Source: Claveliimonas ammoniilytica
GTDB lineage: Bacteria > Bacillota > Clostridia > Lachnospirales > Lachnospiraceae
DNA: 64,000 bases
Direction of reading: 5' to 3'
Assembly (NCBI RefSeq): GCF_025567415.1
Contig: NZ_JAOQJV010000008.1
Span: forward strand, 1 to 64,000
In this document: in pieces, positions 8,537 to 17,942 of the stretch
Numbering within the stretch: position 1 is the first letter of the stretch
How the letters are laid out: the number at the start of each line of letters is the position of its first letter
Translations under genes and position numbers: made by a program
Notes under the pieces: generated by a model
Seen by the model: only the letters and a program-made list of their open reading frames with translations
Database searches by the model: none
What the model was told of the DNA's origin: nothing

Positions 8537-10858
8537 TTACATCACATGTTCTGTCCGCTTGATGATCTCATCCTGCGTTGCCTTTCTGAGTGAGCAGAAA
8601 TATGCACTGAATCCCGACACCCGCACGATCAGATCCGCGTAATTCTCCGGGTGCTCCTGTGCTGCCCTAAGTGTCTCCACTGACACTATACTGATCTGCA
8701 TTTCCATGCCACCCTTATGAAAATACGTCTCGATCAGGCTACGCAATGCCCGTTTCCCGGTCTCTTCTTCTAATAAAGATGGGGTAAATTTCACATCCAA
8801 TACCATGCCATTGCCAGCTTCTTCCATTGGAAAATTCGTAACCGAATTAATCAGTGCAGTGGGTCCATGGGTATCCTTTCCCTGGGATGCTCCAGACGAG
8901 TTAGACAAGGATTCTCCACTCTTTCTTCCGTCTGCTGTTGCACCTGTGTGCATACCCATAATAGCGTGATCTTCTACTGTATATAATCCAAACCGGTATG
9001 AACCGCCCCAATAATTCCGGTGTTCCTTCAAAGTATCTGATACCCGTTTTTCGAGTCGGAATGCTATCTGATCAACATCCCATTCTCTGCTCTGATCATT
9101 GCCATATTTGGGCGCACGGGCAGACAAATATCGCTGAATCTGCTCTGAATCTTCAAAGTCTTCATCCAATATCTCCATACACTCTTCTAATGTGACCATG
9201 TTCTTATCGTAGACTACATCCCGAATCGCCGCCAATGCATCTACTGCTGTCCCAATACCGCCCAGATTAAATCCCACGCCGGTATATCTCGCACCGCCTG
9301 CCATAACATCCTTTCTGCTGCCGATACAATCTTCCGTCAGCACTGACAGATACGGAAGGGGATATTTCTCTGCATACAGATGCTCGATACGGTTCAGATT
9401 ACGGATAATCTTTCGTACCCAGTATTCCAATTCGTTCAGATACGCTTGTTCAAGTTCTTCATAAGTTTCAAATTCAGCTAAGCTTTTCTGATTCTTCATC
9501 CGGAATATCTTATCACTACAGGTATCTTTCCCCTGATGTAGAAGCAGATCCAAGAGCTTTGGCAGATTCAGCCTTGCAAGCTCCGTCATCGCATTTTCCT
9601 TCCCCGGAATCGCCATTTCCACACAGCCTACAAATCCATACTTCCACACATCATCTTTCGACACACCATTATTCATCTGCGCTTTCATGCAACACGGATC
9701 ATAAAGGAGCGCCGGAAATCCCATGCCCGTTCGGATCAATGCAAGCACAGCCTTCCATGCTTCCTCCGGCATATCATCCGTCCATCGGAAATTCACTGAC
9801 GGCTGATCCACGCGAAGATTTGCTGCCGACTCCAGACAGAGATAGGTTAGATCATTCACCGAGCATCTGCCATCCGCATCACATCCGCCAAGTGTCATAT
9901 TCTGATAAGCCTTTTTCTGACAGCTGCATTTGAGCCAGAAAGCCTCGATCAATTCACCCGTTTCTTCATAATTAAGTCTTCCGGCATCCACATCTTTCCG
10001 GTAAAACGGATACAGATAATAATCAATCCTGCCAAGCGAAATGCCCGATGGAATATTCTCGCAGTACATCATCTCATTGGCAAGCGTCAGTAACTGCAGC
10101 GCCTCATAAAATGTCTCCGGTGCTTTTGTCTCTATATTCATCAATGCGTCCCGCATTCGTTCCAAACATTCCCTCCTGGTTCCGAATCCGTCGTTATAAC
10201 TGTCATTGTAATTGCCCTTGTCAATATTATTATTTCTTTTTAATCTATTTAGTTGTCTTTCTACCTCTTCCAGATAGCGGTGCATGTAACTCATACATGC
10301 TTTTAACACAATCTGGAATGCATGTACCGTCTGCTTTTCTTTTTCACTCTGCGCTTTTCCAAGCTGTTCTTCCACTTGCGTGAGCAATGCTCCCCATCCA
10401 GTGTTAAGAAGCATCTCATATCCGGCAAGCGTATGTCCCGAATGCCAGTGTTTCACAAGCCAGGCCTCCACGGCATCCGCGAATTCATCCAGCTCATCTG
10501 ATGCAGATTCTGATTGCAATTCTTTTGTTTCTTTTATCTCCCGCTCCATGTCCATCTGAAACTTCGCCCGCTCTGCCGGATCAAAGTCTTCTGATACCTT
10601 CATCGGGAAATTCACATTATATGCATACTGAAACAAATACCCTGCCAAAAGATCATCCTCCGGTATAAGAATTTCCTTTTTCGCCAGCGTATTTGCAAAT
10701 CCATATGCATACTGTTCTTCCACAGATGCCTCCGGATATTCCCGGACCGCTTCCCGGTACGCATCATCACGCACCGGAATCTCGGATGTTCTGGCATATT
10801 TCTTTCGATTTTCTTTTAATACCTGTATCCGTCTGGTGACGGTCCGTTTTGTTCTCAT
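8537..10858 (-). CDS. Glycyl radical enzyme of unknown specificity
   Basis: A 773-residue protein of the pyruvate formate-lyase/diol dehydratase superfamily. It has the active-site Cys in GCVEMAIPGKEN (the Glu two residues later is typical of dehydratase-like members). It has the glycyl radical loop RVSGFSAYF near the C-terminus, and family stretches such as ATADGRKSGE and GPTALINSV. These enzymes cleave C-O, C-N or C-C bonds by radical chemistry under strictly anoxic conditions and need a radical-SAM activase. No activase gene lies in this operon or elsewhere in the window. The partners suggest a sugar- or nucleoside-derived substrate. ATG is preceded by AGGAAGGA. Confidence 0.85.
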   Translation of the reverse strand: MRTKRTVTRRIQVLKENRKKYARTSEIPVRDDAYREAVREYPEASVEEQYAYGFANTLAKKEILIPEDDLLAGYLFQYAYNVNFPMKVSEDFDPAERAKFQMDMEREIKETKELQSESASDELDEFADAVEAWLVKHWHSGHTLAGYEMLLNTGWGALLTQVEEQLGKAQSEKEKQTVHAFQIVLKACMSYMHRYLEEVERQLNRLKRNNNIDKGNYNDSYNDGFGTRRECLERMRDALMNIETKAPETFYEALQLLTLANEMMYCENIPSGISLGRIDYYLYPFYRKDVDAGRLNYEETGELIEAFWLKCSCQKKAYQNMTLGGCDADGRCSVNDLTYLCLESAANLRVDQPSVNFRWTDDMPEEAWKAVLALIRTGMGFPALLYDPCCMKAQMNNGVSKDDVWKYGFVGCVEMAIPGKENAMTELARLNLPKLLDLLLHQGKDTCSDKIFRMKNQKSLAEFETYEELEQAYLNELEYWVRKIIRNLNRIEHLYAEKYPLPYLSVLTEDCIGSRKDVMAGGARYTGVGFNLGGIGTAVDALAAIRDVVYDKNMVTLEECMEILDEDFEDSEQIQRYLSARAPKYGNDQSREWDVDQIAFRLEKRVSDTLKEHRNYWGGSYRFGLYTVEDHAIMGMHTGATADGRKSGESLSNSSGASQGKDTHGPTALINSVTNFPMEEAGNGMVLDVKFTPSLLEEETGKRALRSLIETYFHKGGMEMQISIVSVETLRAAQEHPENYADLIVRVSGFSAYFCSLRKATQDEIIKRTEHVM

Positions 10859-10897
10859 GTCTCTATCCTTCCTACTATCAATTTACATCCATTATGC

Positions 10898-11659
10898 TCA
10901 TATATCTTCTGCAAAGTGCGCATTGGCAATCAATGATTCCAGCTGGATCTCTGACGATCTGCCACCTGTCAATTCATCAATTCTCGCATTCACCGCCGGA
11001 TGAAAATACCGTCCCTGTTTTTCTTGTTCTTTTCCGTAAATGACTGATTCTTCCAATATGCGGTAATCCTGAATCCGTTTCTCTGCCGGGATAGGGTTCA
11101 GGCACAGCATATGAGGTGTGGCAGTCTTTACCTCCGGCAGTCTTGTCCCGGACGCTTCCTGTGGCAGAAACATATATCCTCCCGGCAGTGTTTCATCAGA
11201 CACACATACCCGGACACCTGATTTTTCTGCCTGTTCAACCGAATATAAAAAATCAAACATATCTTTAAATGACGTTGCCAGCATCGACACTTTCGAATGC
11301 ATCAACGCCCGCAGATCATTGCATTTCTCTGCACACTGATCTGGCACTAATCCTCCGATTCCACAGGTTACCACGAGCGGAATCTTTCTGTCTTCACACA
11401 CCCGCATGGCTCCCGATGCAGTTAATGCGCCTGACCTCCCTGCACGAACTGCCTGATCGTAATTAAAATAATTCACACGCCCATAGTCTGCTGCCCGCTC
11501 CCGAAACTCACAGAACTCGTCCACATTTCCTACAATCATCCGCCCATAATCCAGCCATGCAATCTTCCATTTTTTATCCAGTTCTTGTTTCAAACGCTCA
11601 CTGCCGATACTTTTCAGGCCATGTGTCAGCAGTGCCGACTCTATGATAAATTCTCGCAT
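10898..11659 (-). CDS. PsuG-like protein (pseudouridine-5'-phosphate glycosidase family)
   Basis: A 253-residue protein resembling PsuG/indigoidine synthase A. The opening ESALLTHGL matches the Glu-containing start of PsuG. TASGAMRVC and VTCGIGGL match its central glycine-rich motifs, and SFKDMFDFL has a Lys where PsuG carries the Lys that forms the ribose adduct. The Lys expected in the loop near residue 85 appears to be Arg. It is shorter than PsuG (about 310). PsuG splits pseudouridine phosphate into uracil and ribose phosphate; this divergent member may act on another C- or N-glycoside. Its start overlaps the preceding stop by 19 bp. Confidence 0.6.
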   Translation of the reverse strand: MREFIIESALLTHGLKSIGSERLKQELDKKWKIAWLDYGRMIVGNVDEFCEFRERAADYGRVNYFNYDQAVRAGRSGALTASGAMRVCEDRKIPLVVTCGIGGLVPDQCAEKCNDLRALMHSKVSMLATSFKDMFDFLYSVEQAEKSGVRVCVSDETLPGGYMFLPQEASGTRLPEVKTATPHMLCLNPIPAEKRIQDYRILEESVIYGKEQEKQGRYFHPAVNARIDELTGGRSSEIQLESLIANAHFAEDI

Positions 11660-12690
11660 GCCGATAGCACGCCTCCTGCCTGCAATTCCAGATCAAATCC
11701 ATTCTGTTCGTTTAAGAAATCCAGATAGTCTTCCGGAAAACTTCTGCTGCCGCGGAACGTACCGCACAGCGCTCCCACAATACTTGCGATCGCACTGGTC
11801 TCATCTCCGATATTTACTCCATCACAGATGCATTTCATGCCATCACCGCGCTCCGCGATAAAAATACCGATTGCTGTCGGTACCGTCTCTGCGATCGCCG
11901 GTCCGCTTCCGATGCGGTCACGCATCTCATCAACCGGATTCTTATCGTCCGAAGTATGGAGTGCAATGTCAATTGCCATATCCAATCGTTTTGCAACCGA
12001 TGGTCCCGGATACACATGAATATCTGTCCGTTTTCTGGCAAGCGCTTCGCCCTCCCTGCATCCGTATTTTGCTGCCTGCACAATACTATATACAGTTGCA
12101 TCATACTTCATAGCCTCGCAGATTGCTGCCGCAATCGCGCATGCTCCTGACACTGACCATGGATCATCATGGGAAGATATCGCAATCTCCATCGCATTTT
12201 CAATTGCTTTATCCACATTTCCATTGCTGAATAAGCCCGCCGGATACGCTTTTACCGCAGCTCCATTAGAGGACAGTGCATAATAATGCCCCTTAAACAG
12301 CTTATTGCCCAAATGTCCGATATAATCCCAGGTATTCATTTTCTTCTGCCGGTTCATCTCGATAATTGCTTTTCTGGTGGTCATGCCCGCAAATGGTTCA
12401 AAATACTCGGTATCTCCCCACTCCAACAGAGATTCCATTGCGATCTCTCTGGTAATCTTACCATCCGCCTGCACGATTGCATTTGTCAGCATATAAGGTA
12501 TACTGAATGCATCCGTTACCTGACCCGGCTTTCGTCCTCTCGCCTGTACGTCTCTTGGCGGTTTCTGAAAAGATTCCACACGTCCGCCAAAGATCTCTTT
12601 GATCTGTCCGGTGGACTTGGCCTCTGTAGCTGCTCCCATCGCATCTCCTGTCGCTGCGCCCAGCAGGCATCCCAATATCTTATCGTACAT
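11641..12690 (-). CDS. ADP-ribosylglycohydrolase-family protein 2 (altered metal site)
   Basis: About 349 residues from the ATG at 12690, which has GGGGTGAG upstream. The family start YDKILGCLLGAATGDAMGAATE is recognisable as two overlapping blocks. Metal-ligand motifs differ from the norm: the TDD block reads TDAFS and the C-terminal DxDT block reads GDETSAIAS. The family hydrolyses N-glycosidic bonds to ribose using two Mg ions. The changes suggest weaker or different chemistry. It overlaps its paralogue upstream by 11 bp, so the two are probably translationally coupled. Confidence 0.75.
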   Translation of the reverse strand: MYDKILGCLLGAATGDAMGAATEAKSTGQIKEIFGGRVESFQKPPRDVQARGRKPGQVTDAFSIPYMLTNAIVQADGKITREIAMESLLEWGDTEYFEPFAGMTTRKAIIEMNRQKKMNTWDYIGHLGNKLFKGHYYALSSNGAAVKAYPAGLFSNGNVDKAIENAMEIAISSHDDPWSVSGACAIAAAICEAMKYDATVYSIVQAAKYGCREGEALARKRTDIHVYPGPSVAKRLDMAIDIALHTSDDKNPVDEMRDRIGSGPAIAETVPTAIGIFIAERGDGMKCICDGVNIGDETSAIASIVGALCGTFRGSRSFPEDYLDFLNEQNGFDLELQAGGVLSACENLS

Positions 12691-13735
12691 TCTGCTCACC
12701 CCGTTTCTGTCTGATACCTGCAATCCACTCGACATCGTCTGCCGTTTTACGGATCTCAAATCCATTGATTTTTTCCATTGTCGGTAAGAAATGCTCCGGA
12801 AATGCTGCTGATCCTGACAGTGCTCCTGCCATTGCTCCTGCCATGGTCGCTACTGTGTCTGTATCATACCCCGCATTGACCGCACCGATAATTGCATCCA
12901 TCGGATTCCCGCTGCCTGCCGCAAAGAAGCCGAATGCACTTGGAATTGCCTCTGCCACATGAAGTCCCATGCCGATCCGCTCTGCGATCTCGACCATTTT
13001 CTCTTCCTGTGTGCCCTTGCCAAGTCCGATATCTACCGCCATCTCAATTCGTTTTACTACCGATGGGCCGGCTACATCTCTTCCTATTTTTCTGCCGATA
13101 CGTGCTCCTTCTTTCGCACCGTAGATTCCTGCCTGAATAATGCTGTACACATCTGCATCCGGTGTTACCGCTTCCGCAACCGCTGCTGCCACCGCACTTC
13201 CGCCGGAAATCGCCAGATAATTATCATGCGTTACCATGGTTACTACCGCTGCATCATAGATCGCCTGATCTACATTGCCAGGATTAAACAGACCGATTGG
13301 TGCAATCTTCATGGCCGCACCGTTGGTTGCCTGTCTCGGAAGCAGTTGGATTGCATCAGATTCCGGTATCTCCTCTCCCTTATAACGGCGGATTGCCATA
13401 CGAGTTGTCGGTCCCGCAAAACGGTCAAAAAATATCGGATGTTCTGACCAGTCAATCAATGCCTCTTTTACCACTTCGGACGTAATCTCACCATCGTGGT
13501 CGATAATATGTCTGGTAATAAAATACGCCGAACTGAAATCATCTGTTGCCTGCCCCGGCTGGTTGCCTTTGGCAAACGTATCCATTGGCGTCACTTCAAA
13601 ATCTGTCACCTTGTGTCCGAAATACTGAAGGATCTGTTCGGTCGTCCGACTCTCAGTTGCTGCTCCCATGGCATCACCGGCTCCTGCTCCGATCAGACAT
13701 CCCAGGATTCTGTCATTTAAGCTATACACATTCAT
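12680..13735 (-). CDS. ADP-ribosylglycohydrolase-family protein 1 (intact metal site)
   Basis: About 351 residues. The ATG at 13735 is preferred because GAGGCGAGG lies just upstream; the frame opens earlier, through a hairpin. GAGAGDAMGAATE, TDDFSSAYF, THDNY and YDTDTVATMAGA keep all the Mg-ligand blocks of the ARH fold. It is likely a hydrolase of a ribosyl or similar glycosidic bond. It is paired with a diverged paralogue directly downstream. Encoding beside a ribose-type transporter and a PfkB kinase points to catabolism of an imported small glycoside, not to protein de-ADP-ribosylation. Confidence 0.8.
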   Translation of the reverse strand: MNVYSLNDRILGCLIGAGAGDAMGAATESRTTEQILQYFGHKVTDFEVTPMDTFAKGNQPGQATDDFSSAYFITRHIIDHDGEITSEVVKEALIDWSEHPIFFDRFAGPTTRMAIRRYKGEEIPESDAIQLLPRQATNGAAMKIAPIGLFNPGNVDQAIYDAAVVTMVTHDNYLAISGGSAVAAAVAEAVTPDADVYSIIQAGIYGAKEGARIGRKIGRDVAGPSVVKRIEMAVDIGLGKGTQEEKMVEIAERIGMGLHVAEAIPSAFGFFAAGSGNPMDAIIGAVNAGYDTDTVATMAGAMAGALSGSAAFPEHFLPTMEKINGFEIRKTADDVEWIAGIRQKRGEQNVR

Positions 13736-13789
13736 CACCTCGCCTCTATTATAGCACGTGAGCAGCCACTGTTCCCGCCCATATGCACG

Positions 13790-13813
13790 AAAGGGGAGAT
13801 GTATTACACATCT
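13790..13813 (-). terminator. Hairpin after the binding-protein gene
   Basis: AAGGGGAGATGT (13790-13801) pairs with ACATCTCCCCTT. It lies between the substrate-binding protein gene and the first ARH gene. There is no strong U-run, so partial termination or mRNA stabilisation, giving more binding protein than enzymes, is likely. Confidence 0.55.
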
Positions 13814-13860
13814 CCCCTTATGATCAAGCGGATATTTCCGCCTCATTACCTTCCTGACGC

Positions 13861-14967
13861 TTAGTGCCAGTCAGACATCTCAGCTACGTTGTCAGCATTA
13901 ACCAGTGCCATCGGTGTGCTGTCGCCAATGCTTGTTACTTCCTGTCCTTCCAGGGCTTTCAGCATCATGATAACAGCTTCTCTACCCATAAGGTATGGAG
14001 ACATAGCTACTGTTGCATCATATGTTCCGTCTTCGATTGCTGCTTTAGCTTCTTCTGTAAAGTCAACACCAACTACCATAACCTGATCTTTCATGTCTTT
14101 TTCCTGAAGAGCCTTTACAACACCAAGTGCCATATCATCGTTACCACAAGCGATACCTGCAAGATCCGGGTTAGCTTCGATAATAGCTGTAGCTGCATCA
14201 TATGCTTTCTGTACGTCGAAATCACACTGCTCAACTGCTACTACATCATAACCAGCTGCTTCAAATGCCTCTTTTGCTCCATCTCTACGAGCGTCTGCCT
14301 GTGTACCACCTTCGTTACCGGCGATAACAGCTACCTTCTTGCTGTCACTCTTGTTATTATCAATGATGTACTGAGCTCCCATTTCTCCCTGAGACTTGAA
14401 GTCTACCGTGATCATACCTGTCAGAGATCCGCCGGCTTCTTTCAATGCATCCGCATCTACTTCGTTACCTGTTGTGATAATCGGTACTTCATCCTGGTTA
14501 GCTTTTACAATACCGGAAATCAGGCAGTCGCCTGTCAGTGGAGATACAGCGATTGCTGCGTAATCTTTAACAAGCATATTTTCCAGAATATTCAGCTGTC
14601 CAGCTGTATCTGTATCAGAATCCGTTGCCTGCACGTCAATATCTACGCCATACTCTTTGGCTGTGTCTTCGTAACCTTCCTGCATAGTTACCCAGAAAGA
14701 GTTAGCCAGTGTACTTTCGATAGCTGCAAGCTTCACTCCGCTGTCTTTCTTCGGCAGTGGTGCAAAGTCTTCGTCTACCTGTGCCATTGCCTGAGCAAAC
14801 AATGTGTCTTCTCCTGACGCATCATCTTCCTTTGCGTCATCTTTCTTTTCTGTGTCCTCTGTCTTAGTATCCTCTTTCTTCTCGTCTGAAGAACTGCTTC
14901 CGCATCCTGCTACCATTGCGGATACCATTGATACACACAATAAAATGCTTACTAATTTCTTTTTCAT
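13861..14967 (-). CDS. Sugar-type ABC transporter substrate-binding lipoprotein
   Basis: A 368-residue protein with a lipoprotein signal (AMVAGCGSS, Cys near 22), an acidic Asp/Glu/Lys linker, and a periplasmic-binding-protein type 1 fold of the ribose/LacI class (AIESTLANSFWVTMQEG, PLTGDCLISG, GNDDMALGVVKAL). It captures the substrate outside the cell and hands it to the permease encoded two genes upstream. Class members bind pentoses, hexoses, nucleosides or autoinducer-2. The kinase gene lies between it and the permease gene. Confidence 0.88.
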   Translation of the reverse strand: MKKKLVSILLCVSMVSAMVAGCGSSSSDEKKEDTKTEDTEKKDDAKEDDASGEDTLFAQAMAQVDEDFAPLPKKDSGVKLAAIESTLANSFWVTMQEGYEDTAKEYGVDIDVQATDSDTDTAGQLNILENMLVKDYAAIAVSPLTGDCLISGIVKANQDEVPIITTGNEVDADALKEAGGSLTGMITVDFKSQGEMGAQYIIDNNKSDSKKVAVIAGNEGGTQADARRDGAKEAFEAAGYDVVAVEQCDFDVQKAYDAATAIIEANPDLAGIACGNDDMALGVVKALQEKDMKDQVMVVGVDFTEEAKAAIEDGTYDATVAMSPYLMGREAVIMMLKALEGQEVTSIGDSTPMALVNADNVAEMSDWH

Positions 14968-15002
14968 TCTGCTCCTCCTTGCTTAACTCTTAGTAAGATT
15001 TA

Positions 15003-15947
15003 TTATTCAATGAGGTCCTCCCTCATTAAATGCAATACATCCTGTACGGTTGCACGGCTTCTCGGTCCCGCGATCGTACATTTGACAGCTGCCGTTGCAT
15101 TAGCGAACTTTAATGCATAGACTTCTTCTTTTTCTTCTCCGAAATATGAGTACAGCAGTCCACCGATAAAGCAGTCTCCTGCACCTGTCGTATCCACCGG
15201 TTCTACTTCATATGCCGGAGCATGATACTCGTGTTCTCCATCATACCAGTAAGCGCCCTCGCCTCCTGCTGTCAGGATTACTCCTTTTTTTACATGATAC
15301 TTATCCTGGATCATGCGCATCGCTTTGTAAGGATCTGTCTCGCCGGTCATCTCCTCGTAGCCGGCGCGTCCACTGATAAATACCGTACACAATTCCATCA
15401 TCTTCTCAATCTCTTCACGGCTAGTCCCACAAGTCTCCATGAAACTTGGCACACACTGCATATTGTAAATGACAGGCTTACCCTGCTCCAGTGCTTTCTC
15501 TGCCAGCCAGATGGCTGCTTTCGGCGAGAACATATCATTGTAGAAAATATCCATGCCATCCATAATATCAGCCGGAAGCTCCTCCGGTGTCAGTGTGCAT
15601 ACCGCATCTCCCGCATTTGCAAAAATACAGTGTTTACCGCCCGGTGCCGTAATAATATAAGTATGCAATGTAGTTCCATTTTCTTTTGTTACCACATATC
15701 GGTCATCCACATGATCCGCTACCAATGTCTTACGAAACTGGCTGCCTACCTCGTCATCACCGATCTTACCGGTCTGATATGCTTCCATGCCAAGGCTCGC
15801 ACACGCTACTGATACATTGGATGCACTGCCGCCCGGAAGCATTTCTTCATGATGGATCAATGCAAATCCGTCATCCTTTGGAAGTTCATAGCTGTTCAGC
15901 ACTACATCCATGGCGATCGCGCCCAGTGATAATACTTTTTTGTCCAT
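15003..15947 (-). CDS. PfkB-family sugar or nucleoside kinase
   Basis: A 314-residue protein with AGGAGTG before the ATG. It has the two PfkB signatures: PGGSASNVSVACASLG near residue 37, and VDTTGAGDCFIGG near 248 with the catalytic Asp and anion hole. It should phosphorylate the imported compound inside the cell. With a PsuG-like protein in the same operon a pseudouridine-kinase-like role is attractive, but ribokinase-like specificity is equally possible. Its ATG touches the permease stop. Confidence 0.85.
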   Translation of the reverse strand: MDKKVLSLGAIAMDVVLNSYELPKDDGFALIHHEEMLPGGSASNVSVACASLGMEAYQTGKIGDDEVGSQFRKTLVADHVDDRYVVTKENGTTLHTYIITAPGGKHCIFANAGDAVCTLTPEELPADIMDGMDIFYNDMFSPKAAIWLAEKALEQGKPVIYNMQCVPSFMETCGTSREEIEKMMELCTVFISGRAGYEEMTGETDPYKAMRMIQDKYHVKKGVILTAGGEGAYWYDGEHEYHAPAYEVEPVDTTGAGDCFIGGLLYSYFGEEKEEVYALKFANATAAVKCTIAGPRSRATVQDVLHLMREDLIE

Positions 15948-16894
15948 TATACTTCACTCCTTTTTCTGCGATTGCTCTCCGAAATGAGTACCGCTACTAC
16001 TAATATCACACCAGTCAGCACTTCTTGATAATGAGAAGATACTGAGAGAAGTACAAGTCCGTTCTTCAGAATATTCAGAATCAGGCAGGCAACCACGGTA
16101 CCTGCTACATTGCCCTTGCCACCCTGCATACTGGTTCCTCCGAGAACCGCTGCCGCAATGGCATCCATCTCATATCCCTGTCCGGCCAGCGGCTCTGCCG
16201 AATTCAGTCTGGCTGTTACGATCATGCCTGCGATACCTGCGCACAGTCCACAGATCGCATAAATCACTATTTTTAACTTCTTAACATCTACGCCGGAACG
16301 ATTCAATGCCAGTGCACTGGTTCCACAGAACAGACAATAATTACCAAGCACTGTCTTATGCAGGACCACTGCTCCGATCACTGCGATCAGCAATGACAAT
16401 ACGATCGGCACATTGATCGGTCCGATCTTGCCTGAACCCAGAAATGTAAAAATATCCGAAAATCCGTAAATCGGCTTGGAATTGGTCCATACCAGAATCA
16501 CTCCCCGAAGCACTGTCATACTTGCAAGCGTCACAATAAATGAACTGATCTTGCCATACGCTACCAGCGCGCCATTGATCACACCGATCAGGGCTGATAC
16601 TGCAAGTCCTAAAAGTGCAGCCGCCAGTGACGGCACGCCTGCCACACACAGCATACCCATGATCATACCGGAAAATCCAATGATCGCGCCTACCGACAGA
16701 TCAATCTCTCCCATACAGATCACGAATGTCATTCCCACAGACAGCACCAGATAAATAGCTGACTGATTCAGAATATTCCTGCAATTCTTCCAGGAAAGGA
16801 AAAATGGCGATGCAATAGATAATACCACGATCAATACGACCAGTATTGTGATCAGAAAGATCATATATGAATGTCCCTGTAATCTCTTTTTCAC
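15947..16894 (-). CDS. Ribose-type ABC transporter permease
   Basis: About 315 residues with eight to ten membrane segments and the RbsC-family stretch GEIDLSVGAIIGFSGM, plus AAAVLGGTSMQGGKGN, the typical conserved loop. The GTG at 16894 is preferred, with GGCAGGTG upstream and placed 1 nt after the ATPase stop; an ATG at 16930 is the alternative. It forms the membrane channel with the ATPase. Confidence 0.88.
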   Translation of the reverse strand: MKKRLQGHSYMIFLITILVVLIVVLSIASPFFLSWKNCRNILNQSAIYLVLSVGMTFVICMGEIDLSVGAIIGFSGMIMGMLCVAGVPSLAAALLGLAVSALIGVINGALVAYGKISSFIVTLASMTVLRGVILVWTNSKPIYGFSDIFTFLGSGKIGPINVPIVLSLLIAVIGAVVLHKTVLGNYCLFCGTSALALNRSGVDVKKLKIVIYAICGLCAGIAGMIVTARLNSAEPLAGQGYEMDAIAAAVLGGTSMQGGKGNVAGTVVACLILNILKNGLVLLSVSSHYQEVLTGVILVVAVLISESNRRKRSEV

Positions 16895-16895
16895 G

Positions 16896-17648
16896 CTAAG
16901 CACCTGCCTGTCCCTGTTTTTCTTTTGCACCTGTAATCATAGACACCACCTCGTCCATGGTCGTCTCACAGGTCTTCATCTCGCCGATCACTCTGCCCTG
17001 CCGCATAATGCAGATCCGATCCGAAATATCAAATACCTGCGGCATATTGTGGCTGATCACAATTACCACATATCCATCCGATGCCAGTCTGCGGATCAGC
17101 TTCAGCACTGCATTCGTCTCGTTCAGTCCCATCGCTGCTGTCGGTTCATCAAAGATAAACACCTTACCGCCACGATTCACCAGACGCGCTACTGCTACGC
17201 CCTGTCTCTGACCACCACTCAGGTTCCCAACCGGAACCGTCACATCCGGAATCCTGATATCCAGATTCTGAAGCAGTTCTTCTGCTTTCTTATTCATTTC
17301 CTTCTTTTTCAAAAATCCGAATCTGGAATGTTCATTGCCCAGGAACAGATTCGATGTCACATCCATCGTATTCCCCAGTGCCAGATCCTGATATACGGTG
17401 GACACACCTGCCTCAATTGCCCCTCTGGTAGTCAGACCTGTGTATTCCTGATCACCTACTTTGATCTTGCCCTGATCTGGTCTCAATACTCCGGACAGAA
17501 TTTTGATCAGCGTGGACTTACCTGCGCCGTTATCACCAACGATTGCAAGTACCTCTCCTTCATACGCTGCTACAGACACCCCTCGGAGTGCCTGTACATG
17601 TCCGAAATCCTTATGCAATTCGATCGCTTTTAAATATGCCTCACTCAT
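16896..17648 (-). CDS. Single-domain ABC transporter ATPase (sugar type)
   Basis: A 250-residue ATPase with Walker A GDNGAGKST, signature LSGGQRQGVAVARL and Walker B FIFDEPTAA, followed by the H-loop ISHNM. Ribose-type ATPases are usually two fused cassettes of about 500 residues. This one has a single cassette, as in FrcA-like systems. It is the first gene of the nine-gene operon, with GAGG before the ATG and an AT-rich promoter region upstream. Confidence 0.88.
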   Translation of the reverse strand: MSEAYLKAIELHKDFGHVQALRGVSVAAYEGEVLAIVGDNGAGKSTLIKILSGVLRPDQGKIKVGDQEYTGLTTRGAIEAGVSTVYQDLALGNTMDVTSNLFLGNEHSRFGFLKKKEMNKKAEELLQNLDIRIPDVTVPVGNLSGGQRQGVAVARLVNRGGKVFIFDEPTAAMGLNETNAVLKLIRRLASDGYVVIVISHNMPQVFDISDRICIMRQGRVIGEMKTCETTMDEVVSMITGAKEKQGQAGA

Positions 17649-17794
17649 AAAAACCTCGTATATATTGATATTTTCTATAACCCATCTTTTTAATTGGTTT
17701 ATAACTTTTATATTTTAAAATACAAATCATTTCATGTTTCTTTTTGCTTTGCACAACTATTATATCACTCGTTTTATAGTCTGACAAATCGGCT

Positions 17795-17842
17795 TTATCT
17801 ATAAGTAAGTCGCATTTATTTGTGTTATCTATAAATTTATAG
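17795..17842. promoter_or_regulatory. Direct repeats and palindrome in the divergent intergenic region
   Basis: TTATCTATAA occurs at 17795-17804 and 17825-17834, exactly 30 bp apart (about three helical turns). The second copy overlaps a perfect 14-bp palindrome, CTATAAATTTATAG, at 17829-17842. This is a candidate operator for the transporter operon (-) and/or the pseudouridine synthase gene (+). The region also holds a 94-codon minus-strand frame of poor composition that I do not call a gene. Confidence 0.4.
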
Positions 17843-17942
17843 GATTTTTTTATAACCACTCTATCACTTGCACATTTTTCGCTACTGTGTTTAAATGAGG
17901 TTGGGGCAAAAAACACTATCATCATAATAAGGGGAGATATTT

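Noticed and set aside
17641..17925. A 94-codon minus-strand frame before the transporter operon
   Set aside because: It overlaps the AT-rich promoter region, has Lys/Ile/Tyr-heavy composition and no clear ribosome site, and runs into the ATPase start region.
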